Part shown: in pieces, positions 37,701-51,064 of the stretch
How the letters are laid out: each line of letters begins with the position of its first letter
Numbering within the stretch: the first letter of the stretch is position 1
NCBI RefSeq assembly: GCF_009389715.1
Contig: NC_052401.1
Location: 2,592,843-2,656,842, forward strand
Direction: 5' to 3'
Length of the DNA: 64,000 bases
Source of the DNA: Phoenix dactylifera
Taxonomy: Eukaryota > Streptophyta > Magnoliopsida > Arecales > Arecaceae
Position numbers and translations under genes: made by a program
Notes under the pieces: model-generated
The model's input: the letters and a program-made list of their open reading frames with translations, nothing else
The model's database searches: none
What the model was told of the DNA's origin: nothing

Positions 37701-39758
37701 GCAGCCCTTTTAGTGTCTATATATATGTATAATATATGTAGAGCTTACCATATGATTTGAGATATTTTTAATTGCCAGTTTTACCAATGTGGCAGAATGT
37801 AAATGAGTTGCTATCTTGCCAGCCAACTTGTGTGTTCATGTAGTTGCATTTTTGTCAGGAAAGAGATGTGAGTGAAGAATCTGGATGGAAGCTTGTTCAT
37901 GGAGATGTCTTTCGGCCTCCTCGCAATTTGGTTCTTCTTTCTGCGCTTGTTGGTACTGGTGCCCAGCTGGCAATGCTTGTTCTTCTGGTGATTGTGTTGG
38001 CAATCATTGGAATGCTGTACATTGGGTACGTATGAGATCAGCTTGATGACCACCAGATGGAATTAGTTATTTCAATTTTTTATTTGAGGAGATAATGCTG
38101 GAAATGAAGGAAACAGTGCATTGTTACAACCAAACAGGCATGACAGAAAGCATGCTTATATACTATACAAGCATAAAATTCTCTTACGTGTTCATTCAAT
38201 TTTTCTATTATTACAAACTAAAAAGCTCATTTTGTTTTCTCAGAAAAAGCTCATTGTCCTCTGATTACCTGTTGTCTGATTGTGATAATCTGCTATCAGT
38301 GGCTGTATTCTGTCTATTTAATCTTTTCTAACGGACAATAATTGCCTTTTCTACTTATTCTTCACAATTCCATCATGGGCCAGGCGAGGAGCTATTGTCA
38401 CAACTTTCATTGTGTGTTATGCTCTCACATCATTCATTTCGGGCTATGTTACTGGTGGGATTTACTCGCGGAATGGTGGTATGTTTTTTCTCAGATTGGT
38501 TCTGTTTCTTTTTCTGACTCTGCTGCATGGTTCTTAAAACTTCAAGATGCTAATTTTTCACATTTTAAGACAGCTCGTAACTGAATGCATGTTTCATACA
38601 TTGACAGGTAAAAACTGGATAAAGTCAATGATCCTTGCAGCATCACTATTTCCATTTATGTGCTTTGGGATTGGCTTCCTACTGAACACGATTGCTATAT
38701 TCTATGGATCACTAGCAGCTATACCATTTGGGACAATGGTGGTTGTGTTCATCCTCTGGGCTTTCATCTCCTTCCCTCTGGCACTTTTAGGTACTGTTGT
38801 GGGTAGGAACTGGAGTGGCTCCCCAAATAATCCATGCCGTGTGAAGACCATTCCTCGTCCTATTCCGGAGAAGAAATGGTATCTTACACCTTCCGTTGTC
38901 TCGCTCATGGGAGGCCTGCTTCCTTTTGGCAGCATTTTCATTGAGATGTATTTCGTCTTCACATCCTTCTGGAACTACAAGGTAGACTATCAAAGTTATC
39001 AGGATTGCTCTTTAGTCTTTGTCCTTCCTTATAATAAATACTAGTCATGATATACTATTTTGGGGTTTTTAGGACGTGATGTTTTTTTTCTGTCATTTTC
39101 ACTATTCATTTTCATTTGTGAAGTAAGTTTGAGTAGCCCTTATCCTCTGAAATTCCCAGCCTTTTCTTATTTTAGTCAATCATATCGACGTTGATGATTA
39201 TTCTGGAAGTTTTCCTCAGCTTTTGATTTGGCCATTTAAATTCTGTGCTTTGTTGTAGTGCATTTGCAGAAAAGGATACAACGAGTCTGATCAACTTAAT
39301 ATTTGCTTATTTTACTTTGCAGGTTTACTATGTTTATGGCTTTATGTTGCTAGTATTCCTGATCCTCATAATTGTCACAGTGTGCGTGACCATTGTGGGA
39401 ACATATTTCTTGCTAAATGCTGAGAACTATCACTGGCAGTGGACTTCTTTCTTTTCTGCAGCTTCTACTGCTGTCTATGTGTACCTTTATTCTATATATT
39501 ACTACAATGTGAAGACCAAGATGTCGGGCTTTTTTCAGACTAGCTTCTATTTTGGCTACACTCTAATGTTCTGTCTTGGTCTAGGAATACTTTGTGGTGA
39601 GCATTTACTCCACGATCTTTGCAAGAAGTGGTTCCTCATTTTTTTCCCTTTTTGACCATTGAACTAATGACATCCCTTTGCAAAATTTAGGTGCTGTGGG
39701 CTATCTGGGTTCCACGTTTTTCGTTAGAAGAATTTACAGAAACATCAAGTGTGATTAG
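34755..39758 (+). CDS. TMN1: Transmembrane 9 superfamily protein (TMN1/EMP12-like)
   Basis: Nonaspanin of the Golgi/endosomal membranes, a family tied to protein sorting and membrane traffic. Twelve exons: 34755-34859, 36308-36500, 36624-36728, 36894-36911, 37013-37101, 37194-37346, 37556-37690, 37859-38025, 38384-38478, 38608-38981, 39323-39596, 39691-39758. They sum to 1776 nt and 591 residues, the usual family length, with every junction GT-AG and in phase. A Leu-rich signal peptide covers about residues 8-27. The lumenal domain carries YHSLPFCQP and NSYWFEFF, then DDLPLWGFVGE. Membrane segments begin near [14 protein letters not shown], and the C-terminal half is strongly hydrophobic. It ends YRNIKCD, a KXD-type Golgi retention/COPI-binding signal. 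Exon 4 is an 18-nt microexon. Intron 1 (1.45 kb) contains an (AG)n-rich insertion-like part near 35590-35700. AATAAA occurs at 40316. The gene looks intact. Confidence 0.95.
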
Positions 39759-40647
39759 CCACTGCAAAATCCCAAAGGTCGGCTGTATGCCAGCTATGTT
39801 TTGTGGAGACAGCAGCATCTGGGGTTAAAAGGTGGATCGCTTACAGAATCTAATGATGCTTCGTGAAACTGCAAGGGCCGGCTCTGCTTTCTTTATTCAC
39901 TTTTTCTCTAGTCTTTTCTTTTTCTCTGGACTTGGATGGCTTTGCTTTTTTTTTTTTTCCCACGCTGTAGGCAATAGCCTCCATATACTTATTTAGTAAA
40001 GGAGTAGTTTTAATTTACGGGAAAGCACCTCTTTTTTATATCTTGTTTGGTGTTAACTTTGGACCCAAAGCAGGGTCATCCTCAGCCAACGGAAAGACAA
40101 GTACCAGTGTCTTTCCCATCTTTATCCCTATCATCTCTTATGTCATCAAATTAATGTTTCTGTTGCTGCTTGTCAAAAATGTTTAGAACTGTTCGGTTCA
40201 TTTGTAGTATGGAAGTTATTTTGTCACCTTGTCATGTATGGTTTTATTGATTTCTGTTGGCATCTGTACTCAATTCGAATGAGATTGGTACCTAGAGTTT
40301 CTTGGATGTTCCATAAATAAAAGTTGTTTGGATAATTTAATGGAACAAATATCAGTTGCTTAGGGGCAGATGTACCTTGGCTCTTCAGGGAATACCTAGT
40401 ATTTGTCTGCCCATATTTAACTATTGTGGCAAAAAAAATCTGCCGTCTTGACATGCTTGTGTACTGATCATCATGAAGCATGAATTTGAAGGTTTTGTTT
40501 TGGAGTTTTAATGTGAAACAGCTCAGTATTGGCTTACTGCATTCTTATATGATTTGTCAGTCTGTAGTTCTTTTAATACATCTTATCCATTGAAGGTAGC
40601 AACCAGCTGAACTAGCAGCTGTTGGTTGGAATCGAACCGTAGAGATG

Positions 40648-41149
40648 CAAAATCTTGTTGGATCTTTGTTGCCGAAAGGTTGGAAGGATGCACGCAGGCC
40701 AGTTACTGGCAAAAACCTTTGCCTGCACGAATTTTGTAATTTGAGGATGGAGTGATTTTTGTGGGCTTTCTGAATTGCGCTTGCTACCTTCTTCCTTCTG
40801 CACCAGAACTTCTCTCTTTTTCTTCTGCTATTACCTCTGTATCTTCCGCTTTCCATAATTTAATTTCCCAAGAGGTTTGGGCGAGAGGACTTCGATCTTC
40901 AAAATCTTGTTGGATCTTTGTTGCAGAAAGGTTGGAAGGATGCATACAGACCAGTAACTGGCCAAAACATTTGCCTGCACGAATCTTGCACTTTGAGGAT
41001 AGAGTGATTTTTGTGAGCTTTCTGAATTACGCTTGCACTACCTTCTTCGGCACCAGAACATCTCTCTTTTTCTTCTGCCATTACCTCTGTATCTTGCGCT
41101 TTCCATAATTTAATTTCCCAAGAGGTTGGGGCGAGAGGACTTCGATCTT
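40648..41149. repeat. 252-bp tandem duplication between convergent genes
   Basis: Unit 1 (40648-40899) and unit 2 (40900-41149) align end to end, from CAAAATCTTGTTGGATC through GCGAGAGGACTTCGATCTT, with scattered substitutions and small gaps (roughly 90 percent identical by eye). It lies between the TMN1 3' end and the 3' end of the methylthiotransferase gene. No coding role is evident; the long minus frames here are incidental. Confidence 0.9.
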
Positions 41150-41364
41150 GCTGTGCGTAAAGAAAGCTTTGATGTGGCTCAGTTTAACAAGCAAAACTTA
41201 AGCAGTTTTGGAGACCAGTTTAGTACAGGACTACCAAACCCAAAACCATCACATCAAGAACGGGGTCCTGGAAACAACTAGAAAAAAGTTGCAAAAGTTG
41301 CAATAATCCATTATAAATTATTGCATCAGTGGAAGAATACAATAGCACAATTACAGTTCCTATA

Positions 41365-44300
41365 TCAGGATGACAACATCCTAGATGAAAGCAAAATAAG
41401 CAGAGCTATGGTTGTTAGAAAGCTGACAATCATCCCACTCAGCAAAATCCAATCCATGGTAGCCAGTTTACCGCTCATTCTTCTTGTCTCCTGGTTTTCC
41501 AGGAATTTATTTGCATCCACATCATTCATCCTCATCGATCCTTGTTGCCTTCTCTTCCTCAGCAGCATAGACTGAAGTGAGCTTATAAAATTTCTCCCTA
41601 TATGGTTTCTTGTAGTCGAGCTATTTATAACAATGGCAACAGGAGCTTCATCGTGACCACAACCGCTGATCTTCTGCCCCAAATTCTGCACTGCACATTG
41701 GCAGGGTTCTGGATCCTTGTCACTTGAACTGGGACAAGGAAAAGCTTCCAAGGTAATGTTCCCTTGGTATGTATTTTCTTTTACTTGAGCTGAAGGAGTC
41801 TCGATCACTTCACCAAAAATGGACCACCTTCCTACAGATGTAATCTTTACATCTGTTGAGGTACCTAGCATACTCTCTGAAGCAATTACAAGCACTTGGA
41901 TATATCCCTTAGTATGGCCAACCTGCAGTAAGAGGAGATAATCCAGGTAAAAGACAAGTTAAAACTGCATCAAAGGTCTCAAATGACGAAAACTACACTT
42001 CAAGGTATGATGATTTTTAGACCCTCAAAAGTCGCCTTTTCTGTTAATGAGGAGGTGCTCTGGGTCTTGATTTTTGGTTTGCCTAACTTTACATTGAATA
42101 AACTCAAAAATAAAGGAATAGAAACACAATCTAGCATACATTGGAAAGAAGGAACGAGAAAACTTCCTTACCAAATGAATTCCATCAGTAGCAATTTCAG
42201 TAATCCAAATCCTCTCAACTCGACCTTCCATTCCTTTGTAGGGGGAAAAAGATTCAAATACATTAGTCAATTCACGACTACGCTTCTTCACCACAGTGCT
42301 TGGAACTTTCTTCATCCTTGCAGCAGGAGTGCCTTGAACAGCAAGATTAGACAGTTTTGTAATGCTTGTGAACACATAAACAAGATCCATATGCAGCCAA
42401 CAGCAGTTTAGCAGGTTTACATGCCAGCGAGTGGCTACCAAGTGCCATTTGGGTTTAAAATTGAAAGTAAACAATAGCACATTAATTAGTTTAGTTGAGG
42501 GCTCTCTTAAGCTAGGCCTCTGTTACAACAACCTCATGAGCATAACCACAAACACTGTTGCCAGATAATAACATCGCACCATTTCTAGATTGCATAGTCT
42601 TCATTTGTTGCTCTGTAAATATCTTCTTCCTTTTCCAATAAAATCCGGCTAGTTAACACCTCCCACTTTCATCAACAAAAAAAAAGAAAGAAGTCTTCAT
42701 TTGTTGCATGAAACGAGGAAGCCTAACTTGGGAGTGACCGTAATTAGAGAAAACAGGTTGGCATGACAAAGAAACACCTGATAGTAAGGATCTTCAACTT
42801 CACAGTGTGGGGATGAGAGTGGATAAGCAATTCATTTTGGGAATGGAAGTGCACGAGTGGCATACTTGTGTTTAGTAATATGCTGTAACACATCCATTTA
42901 TCCGGTGCCTAATTTTATGAGTTAGTATGCCAGAAAAAATAAATTTTAATAGATAATGATACATGGAGTTGGAAATGAAAAGCAGCAAAAAGTTTCGTTG
43001 TAATTGAATTGAGGTTGATCTTGCTAGAATATTGGAGGAATAGAAGATTTTCCATTTACAAGGAAATTTGCTCGGGTGCATGTAGCAATACAAGTTTAGG
43101 TGTTGCACGCTCAAGAAAGTGTTTCAGCTGCTAAAGTTGGAATAGTAAACACTGGTAAGTGATAATGATGCTTCTCTCCTATTAAACACTGATCAATGAT
43201 CAAATAATGCTACAACACTGATCAATGATCAAATAGTATATGCTGATATAGACAAATAATGCTACAACACTGATCAATGAAAGAACTGCTATTTGAAGCA
43301 TTAATAAAAACAAGAAAACATACCTGGTCTAGGATAAAACTGAGAAATATGAACTTGAGGGAATTGGTACTCCTTTATCAGACCAACAGTTTGCGCGAAA
43401 TCTTCATCATTTTCACCTAGACAAATGGAGGGGATGAGCCTTTCTGTACCATTCTTTCATCATCTTCATATGTTCTTAACTATACAAGACCATCTAGATT
43501 TTGCTCAGAGCAGATAATCTCACAAACATTCATTTGAATGATTTTAAGGCACATCTTAATGTTTAAGAGAAAAAATTCAAGTTCAAAATAACAATGTATT
43601 TTCCAGTGAAGCAGAGAAAAATACATGCAACCAATCGTGAAAACTTAATGCAGTCTAAAAATTCATTAGAAGCAGCAGGAGCATACATAAAGTATATTTT
43701 GCTCATTTACCAGGGAATCCACATATAATATCAGTTGCAATTTGCATCCCAGGTACAAGTTCGATTAGAGTGTCCACCACCATTCTAAACTCGCTCACTG
43801 TGTACTCACGATTCATTGCCTGACATAATGCCAGCACACACTTGTCAGGTCTATATGTGACTAAAATCAGACTCCTCAATAACTTGGTAGACTTTCATTA
43901 CTGCACAGCAATTAAAATGCAGGAAACAAGGAGTACTTGTTTACATTCATGTATTATGAAAAATTTATATATCAAAACTTACAGCCAGGACAGAGTCGCT
44001 TCCAGACTGCACAGGTACATGCAGAAATGAGTACACACATGGGTGGCACAATATGTTCGCTATCTCTTTCAAATGCTCCAGTATAAAAGGAGGATTAGTC
44101 ATGCCAATGCGAAGCATGGTGCTTCCATCAGGAGGAAGTTCCGCAACAATGGAATTCAGTAAAACTGGAAGATTTGTTCCAATATCCCGCCCTGCAAATT
44201 TTTTTTGAAAGTTTCAGTCATAATCAAGTTCTTCTTATTCTTATAACAACAACAACATACGGAAGAAGGTGAATTGTTATTATCAATATTTTAATTCACA

Positions 44301-47300
44301 AATGCATAAGCATGGTTACAAGGCAGAGAGAGAGAGAACTTATCAAGGACAATTAAAACCAAAGAGTACTTGGAGAATAAAACTTTGCCCTTTTTTTTTT
44401 CAAAATCAACTTTGATTGGCCAAAAAGTTGCTATCTATAAGTTGAATAAATATTCAAAAACACGAACCTTATTCTTTAGATGATAGAAGCCTTCCTTTGG
44501 GTTACAATCTAGATAGCTGCTACAGGCCACTAAAGAAATGTGATACAATACTGATTTCAAGCACATGTTCTTATCGCTAGCATTCCACAAATAAGAGATA
44601 TGGCATACATGATACATCATGTTTCACATAGTAGCCGGAGATATATTTGACAGCATACTTTGAAGTTTTAGCTGAACCTGCAGAACTGGAACTAAAAGTT
44701 TTGGCTTTTGCAGGCACCAAATTCATGACAATGTGAATTGACTTTTATTAAATTGTCATCACACAACAACATGCAAATAATTTACTTTTTAAGATAATAT
44801 AATTCCTTTATCATTCAAGCATGAAAACAATGAAACTATATGCCCAAGTCCCTGACTATGTGATAAGCTCAAAAACGCTCTTTGATTTATTTTCTCGACT
44901 TGTTTAATTTTAATTATTTTATTTTTTTGACTTTTTTATCACATTTTTTAGCTGAAACAGATTGGATTAAGATCCTTGGTACCTAGGCAGAAACACATAG
45001 TCAATAGAAAAGCATGTGATCAGCTTACCATAGGCACCGGTATCTTCACTGCTCAACCATATCTCTTTAACTCCTTCAGATACAACCATCTTTACGCGCT
45101 CTACCTGCACCAATGATAGGTATGAAATGATATTCAAGATTTACTCAGAAAAAAGGTATTCCAGATTTCAAATGGATAATCATGGATCAGGGCAACAAAG
45201 GCAACAAACTTACAAGGCTATTCACTGTATAGCTCCCTAGATGACCACGGGCATGCTTTGTCTTGCAATAAGTGCAAGCACCTAGACAACCAACATTAAT
45301 TGGAAGTATCTCAATAAATCTGTTCTTCCTCACCTGTTCAAACACAAAGTTAAAACAGAAAACCAGATGGTAGAAGATGGAATTATAGGAAAACAAAAAT
45401 GCCCAAGAAAATCTTAGGACACGAAAGGGTGAAACCGCATTGCAGCAAAATTGGCAAAGCCAAGTTTATTTCCGCAAAATGGTTTTGAATTAAAATTTTG
45501 GAGGCATAATTTGTAATGTGCACCTTAGGAAGGTCTAATGCAGGCAATGTTTTCCGACTTAATAGGCGGACTTCATGCCCTTTCAGTGTCTCCTCTACTA
45601 CTTCAACAACACGACCTATTTGCTGCACCCCGATTACACTGACCCCTTCAAGCTCCTTCAGATCTCTACTTCCCTGAGGTACACATCCTGCCACCACAAG
45701 TGGCTTCTTTGCACTTTTACATTTTGATATGAGAGTTGTCATGGCAGATTGACTAGGAGACTTCACTGTGCATCTGTGCCAGAATATAATTGGAGCATTG
45801 GAAACATATAGAATTGTAAATTAAACCATGCATCTATGGGTGCATATCCAATCCCACAGGGAAAGCAGAAGGATAAAAAGAAAAGAAAAAAAGAAGAAAA
45901 CCATGCAGTTGTATATTATAGTCCATGATGGGGATTGCAAGCATATAAGTGGCAGATGCAACATGGATCAGGTGTCAACCTAAAATTTCAAGCCGAATTT
46001 GCCTACTAGGGCAGTAAAACTTTGAAGAGTTTTCCACTTAGGCATCACCAAGTTTAGGAAATATATGACAACCTAATACTTGAACAGCAAATGCTGATAC
46101 ATGATATGGAAAAACCATTCAAATTTGCATATAGAGAAGTAAAATCCTGTGAACTATCTGGAAGAATAGTAGAAAGTAAAGCACTTGCTAGCGAAAGAAA
46201 AATGGATTAAAAAAAGAAAAAAGTGTAATGAAATGTAAAAACAAGAAGGGAGCAGTACGTATTTATTAGCCATAAGTCTGCCTCCTCAGGATCATCAGTC
46301 GTTGCATATCCAAATGCTGAGAGCTGACCAGCCATGTATTCACTGTCACTCTGTGGAGCAAATACGCAAGAAGATAAGCATTGTAAATCTCAAATCAAAT
46401 TTTATTTTATATTTATTGCGCAAGTTATGTTGTTTATATTCAGCTTGAGGTTTTTTTAATGAAAATAGATCATTGAAGTCCTTCCAATGCCCAGTCATAA
46501 GATCCAAAGAAAACAATCATGATGATTGAATCTCATGCACGACAGATTAAAACTTTTTTTATTGCCCCCAATCAGATTTGCATGAGTGAAAGGTAAATAT
46601 GGGGAATGAACAGAAAAGACAGAATGGGTAGGAAAAAGAAGTAAGTTGAACATGAAAATCAGATTTGTCTTAGGGAAGAGAAGGAAAGCATACACGAAGG
46701 ATAAGAAGCAGAATGCATCGAGCAATATATCAGATCTGTTGTGAAATCAAACTATTACAGTTCAAAAACAGGAAAGCAAGGAAGGTTAAGGACAGATAGA
46801 TATGAAATTGAGGATTCACTCCAAAGACTTATGCACACTGTCAGGAAGTAAATTCATCAAAATACCATTTAAATTTGTCTGCTCTCGGCGACCAAAAAGA
46901 TGCATGGCTTCTTCCAGACTGTCAGATATTAATTGTCTACAGGGCGTAACATGACTCGCACCAATGCCCATGAATCCTTCTTCAATAACTTAAATTTTCA
47001 GCAAGTAGGTAAAAGGTCATGCAAAGTATGAATGTGATAAAGAGTCCAACTGGCCGTTTAAGAATTCACACTTCCAATTTCATGCATTGTGTGCCTATTT
47101 TCGCCATTCAACATAAGACCACTATCTAAGTTATCTCAATCCATTCATTCTCTGTTCTTGTTGCCCAAACATATACAAAGAATTACTTCTACCACTGATA
47201 ACTATGATCGGAAATTACCCAAAAACTTCAAAAACAATCAATCAGCATAGAACCAAATCCACATTTTACCTCCTAAATTATTCAGTTTCACAGTTATCCA

Positions 47301-47636
47301 ACCCAATATCTAATATAAAAAAACATAAAAGGAAAAAAAAAAGGAATCTTTATGGGTAGATTAGGAATGGCTTGCCTGGTTATGAGAGCATCCGAAGGTC
47401 TTCATATATATAGTCTGCATAAAGATCAAAGAGATGCATCAACAAAAAGGGGCGGCCAGACAGAGAGAGGAGGTGGTGGGGGAAGAGACCTGCGTGCCCG
47501 GGATCTGAGGGTTGGAGAGGGGGTCGCCGACGAGGCGAACCCTGGGCTTCTTTTTGGGCTTCATGCCGACTGCAGTGAGCGGGAGGCGGAGCCCCGGTGG
47601 AGCTCCGGCGGCCACCACGTCTTCGATGTCTTCCAT
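41365..47636 (-). CDS. tRNA t6A methylthiotransferase (CDKAL1/MtaB type)
   Basis: Radical-SAM enzyme converting t6A37 to ms2t6A37 in tRNA-Lys(UUU). Eleven exons in coding order: 47636-47490, 47414-47376, 46350-46259, 45773-45524, 45333-45214, 45104-45029, 44191-43983, 43819-43711, 43416-43324, 42332-42172, 41922-41365. They total 1854 nt and 617 residues, in phase throughout. The N-terminal methylthiotransferase domain has its three Fe-S cysteines in [28 protein letters not shown] and [10 protein letters not shown]. The radical-SAM cluster is [20 protein letters not shown] (C-x3-C-x2-C). Then come [17 protein letters not shown] and [18 protein letters not shown] domain spans [13 protein letters not shown] to GRWSIFGEV. 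The last residues form a hydrophobic helix ([20 protein letters not shown]), an ER tail anchor as in mammalian CDKAL1. The second intron has a GC donor (CAG|GCAAGC). The start MEDIEDVV was chosen because the acidic N-terminus fits the family; an in-frame ATG upstream was not needed. The gene appears intact. Confidence 0.95.
43184..43280. repeat. Short tandem repeats in a methylthiotransferase intron
   Basis: The word ACACTGATCAATGA occurs three times, twice followed or preceded by CAAATAATGCTACA. This is a small imperfect tandem array within the intron between the exons ending at 43324 and starting at 42332. Confidence 0.7.
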
Positions 47637-50517
47637 GCCGGCGATGCCTTTTTCTTCCTTGCGGGCCTATGGCGGCGCTCCGACCGGAAAGGGAGCTATC
47701 GCAGCGCGGCGGCGGCGTTACGAGATCTAGTACTCGGATTAGGCATCCGGGCACGCACGCTGCTTAGTTTTTGAGATGGGCTAATTCATGGAAACAATTA
47801 AATGGGCCGTGACGTTTATAGGCATGGCCTCCATTATCCACTTGAAAGTTTCATTTGGCCCAAAGCAAGTTCCCAAGATTTCCAAACCAAGTTGCAACAA
47901 CTTCTCCTAGTCCAACCATATAGGTTCGCTTGATTTGAGTTTGGGTTCACTCTTCCCAATCCTTCCTTGATGAATCATGAATCTAAGAAGAGGGGGGGAA
48001 AATATAAGTTAATGATAAAATAGTACAGATACATCTTGATGGATGATAATACTTGAAAATAGTTTAAAGGAGTTAAGAGAAAAGTAAAGAGATTATAACA
48101 TATCAAGGAATTATTGGAACAGTTCTTCATATAGAATTACCATTATATTCACTTTTGTTTTCTTTTAGATTGAATCAATTTCAAACTATAATTTTGGAAT
48201 TATCTGTCATTCACTTGAGTTTTAGCAATTCACTAACATATAATCCATGCCTGGAGTACGGTTTTTTTCTTTTCTGACTATTGCCGAAATACAATATAAT
48301 AATAAAATATATATATATATATATAATAAATAGAAGGTTTCAATGGTTAAATTTTTGTTTCTATTGAGAAATAAATTTTAATGATGGCTAAACAAAACTC
48401 CTGACATTAATAATGGTATCCACATATCGAACAAAAAACTCTATATAAGTTGAGACTTTATATAAAAACCTTTAGCATTGATACCAATCCCGTGTGGTGT
48501 GTAAAGCATAGTTTTTTTTTGCAAGTAGAAACTCTAATCATTAGTACCAGTATCCACGTGTACAATGGAGGATATAGAGGTTTATGTGGTGTGGCCTATG
48601 GAGAGATTATTAGAGAAAGTTTCGCTAATAGTAAGAGAAAGAAAAAGCAAATAAAAACCCCAATTAAGAAAACCCTCAATCTCACGGGCTTCGAAAACTA
48701 CTAAGACAAGGACATAATTCTCCAGCCCTACAAAAATTTGGGTTGGAAATCCCCTTGGGTATGAATGGGCCTAGGGTTCCGAAACAAGGACCCGAGAAGA
48801 GGCCTTTTTATCAATGTATCCTCAAAATACAAAGCATATCATGACAAAAGATCATCACACTATGCCATCTCTAATTATTGGGGAAGACCCTATGCACTAT
48901 TGATCATTTGTGCCTCCTGACAGCTCTACAAACTTAAGAGAAAAAAAAAAAAAAAACTGTTGACAAGACTTCAACTACAGCTGATGAAGAGCAGAATCTC
49001 CAACAGCTAAAATTCTATCAGGTTGGTGGCATGAATAGACAAGTTTGCAGACAAGATAAAAAAAAAGTTGGAATGGCCCAATGAGGGAATTGATGGAGGC
49101 CACATCTCGCCCTTCTTATATTTGGAGATGCCATCTCATGTACGAGTATTGATAATATTTGATCAGGATGCAGAGAGGGATGTGTGTAGAGTTACAAGCT
49201 TTAGTGTTGGATTCCAATAAATCCAACATTGCAACAGCTGGGATTCCCTTTGTGCCCATTTCATCACCACCACCATCACCATCCACCCTAATTAAAGCCC
49301 ACATATTAATCATTGTGCTTGATCTTTACAGCAATACATCATTCATATAATCTTTGCTTAATTTTTGGAAAAGGAATCATTTATATAATATCAAACATGT
49401 CCTACATGCTGCATGAAATCAAGGAGATGTTGCCCATAGGCAAGGCATGACAATTCCTTCGAAACACAGTCAGGCTTTGGCTTGTTAAGAATGGTATGAT
49501 TCAGGCAATGCCTAATTGATTCTCAGATGTATTTTTTTTTTTTAGAGAACTGAAATGCGTATAAAGCTGGTTGAAACTTCGTGTGAGGGTGATATGGAAA
49601 CAAGGTCTTTTATATCAATAGAAGAGATTTCACTAACTCTAATTAACTAGCTGATACTCCTCATAAATAAATAACAATTGACAAATCTTTTCTTGTGATG
49701 CAATATATATTTTCTTGCTCCGAGCAAATAATTTTGTCAAAGTCAAAGCAGGGGCATTCTAATAACTTTCCTATGTTATAATGAATTGTAATACATGCAC
49801 ATGGTTGTTATTGCCAAAATCCGAGGTCAGATGAGATGAGATAATGAGAGTGGCCGGCGGTGGTTGTGCATGGAAGAAGATGCTAATTGTCCAATCTGAA
49901 ATCAAGAAAGAAAGTCCACACTATAGTGTTGCCAGTGTTTGTCCAACATGATACCCTCTATACCTAAGTCAAACAAAAATTTTGAAAAAAATATCAAAGA
50001 TTTGAGAGAGAGAGAGAGCAAGACTGGACCGTTGTTTATATAGAATGAGGATCGGCATCCATTACCGAGTAAGGAGAACATAACCACATACACATTGCAG
50101 GGCTTAACTGCACGTAGGTAAGCTATAACCATCGTATGTTAGAGAAGTTTTAAATAACTTTATAGCGCCTTTAGTGGAGACTACATGGCGAGCTATAATT
50201 TGTTGGTTCATTATGATGTCAGTAGTGGTCGGATATGAGGCATGTCAATGACCATTTGTAGTATTATATTGTCTATCAACATTTCTCATCTGAATGTACA
50301 ACACTATGGTAGAATTTTAGTATTGTTATGCAGCTCTCGTTACATGCATGTTATAAGATTTCCAAATCATATAGCAGGAGGGGATTTTTTTTTGATTGTA
50401 GGAGGGGATTTGTTGCTCATGAGATTGGGTCGATGGCTTACTTGCCATGCCAGCTCTAGCAGGATTAAAAAAATCATGTGAATGAAACAAGCACCCCTTA
50501 AGGAATTTTCCTGGAAG
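47637..50517. other. Spacer 5' of the methylthiotransferase gene
   Basis: Contains the promoter side of the minus-strand gene and then AT-rich sequence. The region 48500-48980 resembles worn retroelement sequence but has no ends. (AT)n lies near 48307-48324 and (AG)n near 50003-50018. No gene is supportable. Confidence 0.4.
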
Positions 50518-50984
50518 AGCTCGTTTGGTTCGCAGGAAAAGAATGGGAGGAAGTGTGGTCAACAGGAAAGGTAAATGAGATGCCTCTTATTTGGTTAGAG
50601 TTTTCAAAGGAGAGAGATGAGAAAGTTGTATTTCCATGGAATATGATTCCCCATATTTCATGGAAAAGTCTTTCTCATAAGAAATATGGGAAAATTACTT
50701 TCCATGAGATGAGAATCACTCCTTTTTTATTTTTTTCCAAAAAAGACTCTTCAGCATTAAAGAAGCATTAAAGAGGCATTAAAGACCTAATTTTTATTAA
50801 GGGCATAAATAGAAATTATACATAACTTTTCCAGAAAAGTGATGGTCAACCAAACATAAGCACTTTGAAAATTTATCATTTTTCCATTGTCAATCAAACA
50901 TGCCAAAAGTACTTTTATAGGTATCCTCTTGCGTAAGAATCTAATTCTCAAGAGGAAAAATACTTTCCACGAACCAAACGAGCT
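50518..50984. mobile_element. Tourist-like (PIF/Harbinger) MITE, copy 1
   Basis: Terminal inverted repeats AGCTCGTTTGGTTCG and CGAACCAAACGAGCT bound a 467-bp noncoding element. Its interior (GTGTGGTCAAC, GAGGCATTAAAGACCTAATT, CAACCAAACATAAGCACTTT) is shared with the copy at 60769-61215. No transposase frame is present. The outermost bases have drifted, and a target duplication was not clear for this copy. Confidence 0.8.
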
Positions 50985-51064
50985 CGAAATTTTACTTTGA
51001 TGAAATCTGAGAGCAGGAGAGTCATCATGTTGGAAGGCATGGTATAAACAAAGAACTCAGACTA

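Noticed and set aside
40557-41108. Frames repeated across the 252-bp tandem units
   Set aside because: The repeated frames arise from the duplication itself; no known protein and no upstream exon.
47352-47774. 140-codon plus frame opposite methylthiotransferase exon 1
   Set aside because: Antisense GC-rich shadow of the real minus-strand exon.
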